Of a stretch of DNA of 64,000 nucleotides, positions 38,230-45,500 are shown piece by piece. This DNA comes from Lysobacter_C viscosus (GTDB lineage: Bacteria > Pseudomonadota > Gammaproteobacteria > Xanthomonadales > Xanthomonadaceae): contig NZ_JBJMAV010000001.1 in NCBI RefSeq assembly GCF_046600715.1, positions 496,001-560,000 on the forward strand, in the 5' to 3' direction. The stretch's first letter is position 1; every line of letters begins with the position of its first letter. The translations under genes were made by a program, and so were the position numbers. The notes beneath the pieces were generated by a model that worked only from the letters and a program-made list of their open reading frames with translations, had not been told where the DNA came from and did no database searches.

Positions 38230-39129
38230 TCAGGCCCTGCGCCAGTCGCTCCCGAAAGAATCGCGCATCGCCTCGTACGCCTGGGTCTGCGCGGTGTCCT
38301 GCGGGGGCGGCGCCAGCACCTCCAGCTCGACGATCTGGTCGCCATCCGGGGTGCCCGGCAAACCCCGGCCGCGCAGTCGGAGCTTGCGACCGGCCTCCGA
38401 TCGCGCCGGCACTTTCAATTCGACCGCCCCGCCCAACGTCGGAACACTGACAGTCGCCCCCAGTGCCGCTTCCCACGGGGCCACTGGCAGCTGGTGGATG
38501 ATGTTGCGTCCGTCGACCTCGAACTGCGGATGCGCGGCGTACTCCACCTCCAGCAGCAGGTGGCCGCCCGCCTCGCCCTGCCCCGCCAGGCGGATCACCT
38601 GACCCTCGCGGACGCCCCGCGGAACGCGCACGTCGAGCATCCTGCCGTTGATGCCGATGCGCACCGAACCGCCCTGGAAGACCGTCTCCAGCGAAATGGC
38701 GAGCTTGGCCCGGGTGTCGCCCGCCGGTCGCGGACGGCCCTGGAAACCGGGGCTGCTTCGCGCGCGCTGGCGCCCGAACATCGTTTCGAAGAAGTCGCTG
38801 AAACCGCCGCCGGCACCACCGCCGGCAAAGATCTCCTCGAAATCCACGCCGCCGTAGCCCTGCGCCCCACCGAACCCGCCAGGCGGGGGCTGCACCTCGT
38901 CGCCCGGGCGGTAGCCGTGCGCGCGCAACTGGTCGTAGGCGGTCCGCTTCTGGGGATCGCGCAGGGCCTCGTAGGCTTCGTTGATCGCCTTGAAGCGCTC
39001 TTCCGCCCCGGACTCCTTGCTCACGTCCGGATGGTACTTGCGGGCCATGCGGCGGTAGGCGGTCTTGATTTCCGCCTCGCCCGCGGAGGCCTCGACCCCC
39101 AGCGTCTCGTAGTAGTCCTTGAACTGCAT
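38230..39129 (-). CDS. cbpA: DnaJ-class co-chaperone, CbpA-like
   Basis: A 299-residue J-domain protein without zinc fingers. The J domain covers residues 4-70, with HPD at 33-35 to stimulate DnaK. A Gly/Phe-rich linker follows (FGGAQGYGG, FAGGGAGGGFSDFF), then the C-terminal substrate-binding domains (ISLETVFQGGSVRI, VRVPRGVREGQVIRL, GRGLPGTPDGDQIVEL). This matches CbpA (curved DNA-binding protein A) and related type II J proteins. The start at 39129 has AAGAGG eight bases upstream. Its usual partner CbpM is not next to it. Confidence 0.88.
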   Translation of the reverse strand: MQFKDYYETLGVEASAGEAEIKTAYRRMARKYHPDVSKESGAEERFKAINEAYEALRDPQKRTAYDQLRAHGYRPGDEVQPPPGGFGGAQGYGGVDFEEIFAGGGAGGGFSDFFETMFGRQRARSSPGFQGRPRPAGDTRAKLAISLETVFQGGSVRIGINGRMLDVRVPRGVREGQVIRLAGQGEAGGHLLLEVEYAAHPQFEVDGRNIIHQLPVAPWEAALGATVSVPTLGGAVELKVPARSEAGRKLRLRGRGLPGTPDGDQIVELEVLAPPPQDTAQTQAYEAMRDSFGSDWRRA

Positions 39130-39386
39130 GGCGCCTCTTGTGAGTAGTCGGAAAACAATCCGCGTGCGGTCGGCGCGCGTGCGCCCCGGAGCGGGGAGCG
39201 CCCGCAGCCGCAGGTCGACGACTGCACACAATGGCCACGTCCGGCGCGATTTCAAGTGAAGGATCGCGCGCCGCGCGGCCTTGGGCGTGCCGCAAGCGCG
39301 CAATGGCAACCTGTGTACCGGTCTTGACGCCGCCCGGGGCAACGCCCACCTAGACTGTGGCGCTACCCCCAACGAAAGGCCACCCC

Positions 39387-39887
39387 ATGAGCATCCAGGT
39401 CGGCGACCGCATTCCCGAGGTCCCGCTGCAGCGCATCCGTGACGGCATCGAAACCGTCGACACCAACAACCTGTTCGATGGCAGGCGCATCGTGCTGTTC
39501 GCAGTGCCGGGCGCTTTCACCCCGACCTGTTCGGAGAAGCACCTGCCCGGCTTCGTCGAGCGCTTCGAGGACTTCCGCAAGCGCGGCATCGACGTTGCCT
39601 GCATGTCGGTCAACGACCCCTTCGTGATGCAGGCCTGGGGCGAGGCCCACGCAGTGCCGGACGGCCTGATGATGCTCGCCGACGGCAACGGGGATTTCGC
39701 CCGTGCGCTGGGACTGCAGCTCGACGCCAGTGCGTATGGCATGGGCACTCGGGCCAAGCGCTTCGCGCTGTATGCGGAGAACGGCGTCGTGCGCGAACTG
39801 CAGGTGGAGGCCCCGGGCGAGTTCCGCGTGTCCTCGGCCGAGCACATGCTGGGCCTGCTCGATTCGGCGGACGCAGCGTCCAGCTGA
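39387..39887 (+). CDS. Peroxiredoxin (Prx5 type)
   Basis: A 166-residue thiol peroxidase. The peroxidatic Cys48 is in VPGAFTPTCSEKHLPGF, the Prx5/redoxin motif, with Thr45 and a downstream Arg expected to polarise it. A second cysteine (about 76, DVACMSVND) is at a position typical of the family but may not be a resolving residue. It should reduce hydrogen peroxide and organic hydroperoxides using glutathione/glutaredoxin or thioredoxin. An AACGAAAGG site precedes the ATG. It diverges from the cbpA-like gene and converges on gyrA through a strong hairpin. Confidence 0.93.
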   Translation: MSIQVGDRIPEVPLQRIRDGIETVDTNNLFDGRRIVLFAVPGAFTPTCSEKHLPGFVERFEDFRKRGIDVACMSVNDPFVMQAWGEAHAVPDGLMMLADGNGDFARALGLQLDASAYGMGTRAKRFALYAENGVVRELQVEAPGEFRVSSAEHMLGLLDSADAASS

Positions 39888-39913
39888 CCCTCCTCCGTCC
39901 CTTTCAGACCCCC

Positions 39914-39951
39914 GACACGACGACGCCGCCCGAGGGCGGCGTCGTCGTGTC
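39914..39951. terminator. Strong bidirectional hairpin between peroxiredoxin gene and gyrA
   Basis: A perfect 17-base stem (GACACGACGACGCCGCC) closes a CGAG tetraloop, 26 bases after the peroxiredoxin stop and 18 bases from the gyrA stop. It is the strongest hairpin in the window and should end transcripts from both directions. Confidence 0.75.
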
Positions 39952-39969
39952 CGGTGCTCCGAAGCCTGG

Positions 39970-42609
39970 TCAGCCGGCGTCGGACGCGGGCACGGGACTG
40001 GCCGCGCCGACAGGATCCACGCCGGCACTACCGGCGATCGGCGCTCCAGCCAGCTCCCCGTCCTCGCCGTCGTTCTCCTCGTCGAGCGAGGCATCCAGGC
40101 GCTCCACCGCCTGCAGAGTCTCGTCGGCCGCCAGACGCATCAGGGTCACGCCCTGGGTGTTGCGGCTGACCTGCGAGATTTCCGATGCCCGGGTGCGTAC
40201 CAGCGTCCCGCCGTCCGAAATCAGCAGTACCTCGTGGTGCTCGCCCAGCTGCACGGCGCCGACCAGTTGGCCGTTGCGCTCGCTGGTCTTGATCGCCAGC
40301 ACGCCCTGGGTACCCCGGCCCTTGCGCGGGTACTCGGCCTGCGGCGTGCGCTTTCCGTAGCCGCGCTCGCTGGCGGTGAGGATGTCGCCGTCCTCTTCCA
40401 CCACGATCAGGCTGACCACCCGCTCGCCTGCGGCCAGTCGAATGCCGCGGACGCCGGTGGCGGTACGGCCCATCGAACGGACCGATGCCTCGTCGAAACG
40501 CACTGCCTTGCCATTGCTGGCGAACAGCATGATGTCGCGCTCGCCATCGGTCAGCTCGGCGTTGACCAGCGCATCGCCCTCGTCCAGGTTGATCGCGATC
40601 TTGCCGCGCTGGAGCCGGTAGGCGAACTCGGTCAGCGGAGTCTTCTTGACCGTGCCGTTGCGGGTGGCGAAGAACACGAACTTGCCTTCCTCGTACTCGC
40701 GCACCGGGACCACCGCCTGGACCTGCTCGCCGGTCTCCAGCGGGATCCAGTTGATGATGGGACGGCCGCGTGCGTTCGGCCCGGCGTCCGGCAACTGGTG
40801 TACCGACAGCCAGAACACCCGGCCGGCGCTGGTGAAGGTGAGCAGCGTGTCGTGGGTGTTGACCAGCCACAGCTTGTCGATGAAATCCTCGTCCTTGGTC
40901 GCCGCGGCATTGCGCCCGCGCCCGCCCCGCTTCTGCGCGCGATAGGCGGTGATGGGCTGGCGCTTGGCGTAACCGGCGTGGGACAGGGTGACCACCACGT
41001 CTTCCGGGGCGATCAGGTCGAGGATGTCCAGGTCCTCTTCGCTCTGGCGGATTTCGCTGCGGCGCGGGTCGCCGAACTCTTCCTTGACGTTGCGCAGCTC
41101 GGTGCGGATCACCTCCAGCAGCACGTCGGGGTTCTCGAGGATCTCGATCAGCCCGCGGATCGTCTCCAGCAGCAGCTTGTATTCCTCGGTGAGCTTTTCC
41201 TGTTCCAGCCCGGTCAGGCGGTGCAGGCGCATCTCTAGGATCTGCTGGGCCTGGGTCTCGGTCAGCTGGTAGCCGCCGTCGAGCAGGCCCACGCCCGCCG
41301 GCAGGTCCTCGGGCCGGGAGGCATCGGCGCCGGCAGCCGCCAGCAGCGCGCCGACCAGGCCGGGCTCCCACGTCCGCGCCAGCATGCGCTCGCGCGCCTC
41401 GTTGGGGTTGGCCGACGTCTTGATCAGTTCGATCATCTCGTCGATGTTGGCCAGTGCGACCGTCAGGCCTTCAAGGATGTGCGCGCGTGCGCGCGCCTTG
41501 CGCAGGTCGAAGATGGTGCGGCGGGTGACCACCTCGCGGCGGTGGCGGACGAACGCCTGCAGCACCTGCTTGAGGTTCAGCAACTGGGGGCGCCCGTCGA
41601 CCAGCGCCACCATGTTGATGCCGAACACCGACTCCATCTGGGTCTGCTGGTAGAGGTTGTTGAGCACGACCTCCGCGGACTCGCCGCGCTTGACCTCGAC
41701 GTAGATGCGCATGCCGTCCTTGTCGGACTCGTCGCGCAGCTCGCTGATGCCCTCGAGCTTCTTTTCCTTGACCAGTTCGGCGATCTTCTCGATCAGCCGC
41801 GCCTTGTTGACCTGGTAGGGGATCTCGGTGACGACGATCGCCTCGCGGCCGTTGTCGGCCACTTCGATCTCCGCCCGCGCGCGCATCCGCACCCGGCCAC
41901 GGCCGGTGCGGTAGGCGGTGATGATCCCGGCGGTGCCGTTGATGATGCCTGCGGTCGGGAAGTCGGGGCCGGGGATGTGCTCCATCAGCCCGTCGACGTC
42001 GATCTCGGGCTGGTCGATCAGCGCGATGGTCGCGTCGATCACCTCGGACATGTTGTGCGGCGGAATGTTGGTCGCCATGCCCACCGCGATGCCGGCCGAG
42101 CCGTTGACCAGCAGGTTCGGCACCCGGGTCGGCATGACCGTGGGCTCGAGCTCCTTCTCGTCGTAGTTGGGCTGGAAGTCGACGGTTTCCTTGTCGATGT
42201 CGGCGAGCAGCTCGTGGCTGATGCGCGACATCCGCGCCTCGGTGTATCGCATGGCCGCGGCGGAGTCGCCGTCGACCGAACCGAAGTTGCCCTGCCCGTC
42301 CACCAGCATGTAGCGCAGCGAGAACGGCTGGGCCATGCGCACGAGGGTGTCGTACACCGCCGAATCGCCGTGCGGGTGGTACTTGCCGATGACGTCACCG
42401 ACGATGCGCGCCGACTTGTAGTACGGCTTGTTGCTGTGCGCGCCGAGCTCGTTCATCGCGAAGAGGACGCGCCGGTGCACGGGCTTGAGGCCGTCGCGCG
42501 CGTCGGGCAGTGCACGCCCGACGATGACGCTCATCGCATAATCCAGGTAGCTGCGGCGCATCTCGTCTTCGAGATTGACCGGGATGATTTCCTTGGCGAG
42601 TTCGGCCAT
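39970..42609 (-). CDS. gyrA: DNA gyrase subunit A
   Basis: An 879-residue type II topoisomerase subunit that cuts and rejoins DNA. The catalytic tyrosine is Tyr122 (AAAMRYTE). The quinolone-resistance-determining region keeps Ser83 and Asp87 (HGDSAVYDTLVRMA), so it has the drug-sensitive sequence in this region. The C-terminal wrapping domain holds the GyrA box QKRGGRG. A further acidic tail (LDEENDGEDGELAG) and an alanine-rich end follow the beta-pinwheel; such tails tune supercoiling in other species. No intein is present. The ATG at 42609 has TTGAGGC-like and AACGGAAACC purine stretches upstream. mtnA lies upstream after a 531-base gap. Confidence 0.97.
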   Translation of the reverse strand: MAELAKEIIPVNLEDEMRRSYLDYAMSVIVGRALPDARDGLKPVHRRVLFAMNELGAHSNKPYYKSARIVGDVIGKYHPHGDSAVYDTLVRMAQPFSLRYMLVDGQGNFGSVDGDSAAAMRYTEARMSRISHELLADIDKETVDFQPNYDEKELEPTVMPTRVPNLLVNGSAGIAVGMATNIPPHNMSEVIDATIALIDQPEIDVDGLMEHIPGPDFPTAGIINGTAGIITAYRTGRGRVRMRARAEIEVADNGREAIVVTEIPYQVNKARLIEKIAELVKEKKLEGISELRDESDKDGMRIYVEVKRGESAEVVLNNLYQQTQMESVFGINMVALVDGRPQLLNLKQVLQAFVRHRREVVTRRTIFDLRKARARAHILEGLTVALANIDEMIELIKTSANPNEARERMLARTWEPGLVGALLAAAGADASRPEDLPAGVGLLDGGYQLTETQAQQILEMRLHRLTGLEQEKLTEEYKLLLETIRGLIEILENPDVLLEVIRTELRNVKEEFGDPRRSEIRQSEEDLDILDLIAPEDVVVTLSHAGYAKRQPITAYRAQKRGGRGRNAAATKDEDFIDKLWLVNTHDTLLTFTSAGRVFWLSVHQLPDAGPNARGRPIINWIPLETGEQVQAVVPVREYEEGKFVFFATRNGTVKKTPLTEFAYRLQRGKIAINLDEGDALVNAELTDGERDIMLFASNGKAVRFDEASVRSMGRTATGVRGIRLAAGERVVSLIVVEEDGDILTASERGYGKRTPQAEYPRKGRGTQGVLAIKTSERNGQLVGAVQLGEHHEVLLISDGGTLVRTRASEISQVSRNTQGVTLMRLAADETLQAVERLDASLDEENDGEDGELAGAPIAGSAGVDPVGAASPVPASDAG

Positions 42610-43140
42610 CGGGTTTCCGTTGCTTGAGGCGGATCAGACCGATTCCACATGGGCCCAGCGCGGGCCACGGGGCGCCGTTCCGGACCCCCTTGGGATCGGC
42701 ATAAAAAAGACGTGAAATCGTATCACGAACGAGGGGTCCGCGCACTGCTATTTTTACGCAGAAACAAGCACTTAGAGCCCGTTTCATGCGATTGCGAGCC
42801 TGTTCTCCCGCCTCTGGAGGCAGCGACGGGCCGGTTGTCGGCCGCCGCGGTCAGCCAGCGTCGCTCGTCGAACGTGGAATCGGCCGGCATGACGGCGGCG
42901 GGACATGCCCCGGGGGCGGGAGGGATCCAGCCACCGACCGCCATCGGAACGGACGCATCGCGATGTGCGATATCGCGCAGCCACGACTACCGGCCGCTCC
43001 TGACTGGCGTCAGCCGTGACCTACGCCACGATGGCCAGCCCGAGATCTGCCGCAGGCCGACGTGAGAAGTGGGGCCCAGCACCCGGTTGCCGGGTCATGT
43101 TCGATCCGGGCCGGTGCAATTGCGCGGCCCGGGAAGGCCC
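42610..43140. other. 531-base gap between gyrA and mtnA with no gene seen
   Basis: No frame in this gap has convincing protein character. A stretch at about 42700-42780 is locally AT-rich (TAAAAAAGACGTG, CTATTTTTACG) and includes an imperfect dyad CGTGA-N7-TCACG. It probably contains the gyrA promoter on the minus strand, but no clean -35/-10 pair could be chosen. The remainder is GC-rich without repeats I can identify. Confidence 0.5.
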
Positions 43141-44196
43141 TCAGCAGAAAGCCGCCCGCATCCTGGGCTCGTCCGGCGTCTCGATGACGCCGCGCTCGGT
43201 CACGATCGCATCGATCAGCGTGTGTGGTGTCACGTCGAACACCGGGTTCCACGCATCGATCTGCTCGGCTGCGGTGCGCGCCGTGCCCAGCCCCAGCAGC
43301 TCGCCGGGGTCGCGCTCCTCGATCTCGATGCCGTCGCCGTTGGCCATTTCCATGTCGACGGTGGACGAGGGCGCGGCCACCATGAACTTCACCCCGTGGT
43401 GCCGCGCGGCCAGCGCCAGCTGGTAGGTGCCGATCTTGTTGGCGGTATCGCCGTTGGCGCAGATGCGGTCGGCGCCGACGATCACCCATTGCACCGCGCC
43501 CGTCTTCATCAGGTGCGAGGCCGCGGCATCGGCGATCAGGGTGGGTCGGATGCCGTCCTGCTGCAGCTCCCACGCGGTCAGGCGCGCCCCCTGCAGCCAC
43601 GGCCGGGTCTCACCTGCGAATACCTTGTCGATGCGCCCCTGGGCAACGCCCGCGCGGATCACGCCGAGCGCGGTGCCGAAGCCCGCGGTGGCCAGTGAGC
43701 CGGTGTTGCAATGGGTCAGCACGCCGCTGCCTTCGTCGATCAGTGCCGCGCCGAGGGCACCCATGCGCCGGTTGGCGGCGAGGTCCTCGGCGGCGATCGC
43801 GTGGGCCTCGCGCTCGATCACCTCGCGCCAGTCGGCGCCGGCAGCGGCCAGCACCCGGCGCATGCGCGCCAGCGCCCACGCCAGGTTGACCGCCGTCGGG
43901 CGTGCGGCATTGAGGCGCTGCATCGCGGGCTCCAGTGCAGCGGCCGCTTCCGCGCCACTGGCGGCGCGTACGCCTCGAGCAGCCAGTAGCACGCCCCATG
44001 CGGCGGCGATGCCGATGGCCGGTGCGCCCCGCACCGTCAACGCATGGATGGCCCCGGCTACCTCGTCGCTGGTCTCGCAACGCACGTATTCCACGGTAAA
44101 CGGGAGCTTGCGCTGGTCGAGCAGCTCCAGGGCGTCGCCGGTCCAGCGGATCGGGCGGACGCGGTCGTAGCGGTCGAAGTCGATGGTCTGGGTCAT
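43141..44196 (-). CDS. mtnA: S-methyl-5-thioribose-1-phosphate isomerase
   Basis: A 351-residue isomerase of the methionine salvage pathway, converting methylthioribose 1-phosphate to the ribulose form. The family motifs are VRGAPAIGIAAAWGV near the N-terminus, LTHCNTGSLATAGFGTALG with the catalytic Cys, and WVIVGADRICANGDTANKIGTYQLA with the catalytic Asp. It belongs to the eIF2B-alpha-like fold. No other salvage gene is adjacent. The start at 44196 gives MTQTIDFDRYDRVRPIRW. Upstream is a nested REP cluster, which separates it from epmA. Confidence 0.95.
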   Translation of the reverse strand: MTQTIDFDRYDRVRPIRWTGDALELLDQRKLPFTVEYVRCETSDEVAGAIHALTVRGAPAIGIAAAWGVLLAARGVRAASGAEAAAALEPAMQRLNAARPTAVNLAWALARMRRVLAAAGADWREVIEREAHAIAAEDLAANRRMGALGAALIDEGSGVLTHCNTGSLATAGFGTALGVIRAGVAQGRIDKVFAGETRPWLQGARLTAWELQQDGIRPTLIADAAASHLMKTGAVQWVIVGADRICANGDTANKIGTYQLALAARHHGVKFMVAAPSSTVDMEMANGDGIEIEERDPGELLGLGTARTAAEQIDAWNPVFDVTPHTLIDAIVTERGVIETPDEPRMRAAFC

Positions 44197-44218
44197 CCGG
44201 TGATTCTATCCGCAGCCC

Positions 44219-44391
44219 TGTAGGAGCGGCTTCAGCCGCGATCCATCGCTTGGCGGTCGAACTGAATGTAGGAGCGACGTGAGTCGCGATCGCTACTTGC
44301 GGATACCGTCGCGGCCACCCAAACCCGGTCGCGACCCACGTCGCTCCTACAGGAGGGGGCGAGCCGGATCGCGACTGAAGCCGCTCCTACA
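44219..44391. repeat. Nested REP cluster of four units
   Basis: Four 25-base units occur as two facing pairs. Outer units carry TGTAGGAGCGGCTTCAGCCG (44219) and its mirror (44366-44391). Inner units carry TGTAGGAGCGACGTGAGTCG (44267-44291) and its near-mirror (44327-44351). Inner and outer units share TGTAGGAGCG ends but differ in the centre. Together they can form one large cruciform or RNA hairpin. Units of this kind are mobilised by REP-associated tyrosine transposases elsewhere; none is encoded in this window. Confidence 0.88.
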
Positions 44392-44400
44392 AGAGCAGGT

Positions 44401-45381
44401 CTAGGCGCGGGCGAAGTCGAAGGCGAGTACGTCGGCGATGCGATCGGTCCCGACCATCGCCATCAGCAGCCGGTCCACGCCCAGCGCGACGCCGGCGCAA
44501 TCCGGGAAGCCCGACGCCAGCGCATTCAACAGGTGGTCGTCGCGGGCCGGAGCAGCGTCCCCGCGCGAGTCGCGTACCGCACAGTCCCGGTCGAAACGCG
44601 CACCCTGCTCCACCGGGTCGGCGAGCTCGTGGTAGCCGTTGGCGAGCTCCAGCGGCCCGAGGTACAGCTCGAAGCGCTGCGCTACCGGCGTGCCTTCTGC
44701 GTCGGGCGCGATCCGGGCCAACGCGCACTGGCTGGCGGGGTAATCGACCACCGCGGTCAGGCGGTCGGCCGGGAAACCCGGTTGCAGCCGGTGGGTCATC
44801 AGCAGGTCCAGCCAGTCGTCGCGCGACAGGCCGGCTGGGTCGATGACGGCATCCCCGAGGGCCTCTCGCAGGGCCTCGTCTGTGGCAGTCATCGGGTCCA
44901 GGCCGAGTGCCGCGCGGTAGAGGTCACGGTAGCGCACCCGCTGCAGGGTCGCGCCACGTCCAACCAGCGCAAGGGCCTGCATGATCAGTTCCGCGGTTTC
45001 GTCGACCAGCCGCTTGTGGTCCCAGCCGAGCCGGTACCACTCGAGCATCGTGAATTCCGGGTTGTGGCGGACGCCGGCCTCCCCATCCCGGAACACCCGC
45101 CCAAGCTCGTAGCAGTCGCCGAACCCCGCGGCCAGCAGCCGCTTGAGCGGGAATTCGGGTGACGTGCGCAGCCAGCGCGTACGCGGTGCGCCGTCGGTGC
45201 GCCCCGAGAACGGGGTCGAAAAAGACGCGACGTTGGGATCGGTGTTGCCGGCAAGCGACATCAGCGGCGTCTCGACTTCGGTGACGTCGCGCTCGGCGAA
45301 GAAGGCACGTATGCGGGCGTTGAGCGCTGCGCGAAGACGCAGCACGTCAAAGGAGGCCGCGGGCCGCCAATCAGGGAGCAT
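44401..45381 (-). CDS. epmA: Elongation factor P--(R)-beta-lysine ligase
   Basis: A 326-residue class II lysyl-tRNA-synthetase paralogue (EpmA/PoxA/GenX) without the anticodon-binding domain. Motifs are TEVETPLMS, the motif 2 region GRVFRDGEAGVRHNPEFTML and the motif 3-like GVALGVDRLLMAM. It attaches beta-lysine to a lysine of EF-P, which helps ribosomes through polyproline stretches. It needs EpmB, a lysine 2,3-aminomutase, and EF-P; neither gene is in this window. The ATG at 45381 is chosen over a GTG three codons earlier. It is bracketed by REP repeats: one cluster ends ten bases from the stop codon, the other lies 30 bases before the start. Confidence 0.94.
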   Translation of the reverse strand: MLPDWRPAASFDVLRLRAALNARIRAFFAERDVTEVETPLMSLAGNTDPNVASFSTPFSGRTDGAPRTRWLRTSPEFPLKRLLAAGFGDCYELGRVFRDGEAGVRHNPEFTMLEWYRLGWDHKRLVDETAELIMQALALVGRGATLQRVRYRDLYRAALGLDPMTATDEALREALGDAVIDPAGLSRDDWLDLLMTHRLQPGFPADRLTAVVDYPASQCALARIAPDAEGTPVAQRFELYLGPLELANGYHELADPVEQGARFDRDCAVRDSRGDAAPARDDHLLNALASGFPDCAGVALGVDRLLMAMVGTDRIADVLAFDFARA

Positions 45382-45410
45382 CCGACCCACCCCCTGCGCG
45401 CGGGGCCGCT

Positions 45411-45488
45411 GCAGGAGCGGCTTCAGCCGCGATCGTGAAGCCGGTTCGCGCGGCCCGCCATCCGATCGCGGCTGAAGCGGCTCCTACA
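45411..45488. repeat. Two-unit REP pair between ligA and epmA
   Basis: GCAGGAGCGGCTTCAGCCGC at 45411 faces its near-perfect mirror GCGGCTGAAGCGGCTCCTAC at 45468, with about 28 bases between. Same family as the outer units of the 44.2-kb cluster. It lies 12 bases from the ligA stop codon. Confidence 0.88.
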
Positions 45489-45500
45489 GGTGGCGCGGAG

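Noticed and set aside
42220..42380. Quinolone-resistance mutation in gyrA
   Set aside because: Ser83 and Asp87 are both the wild-type residues.
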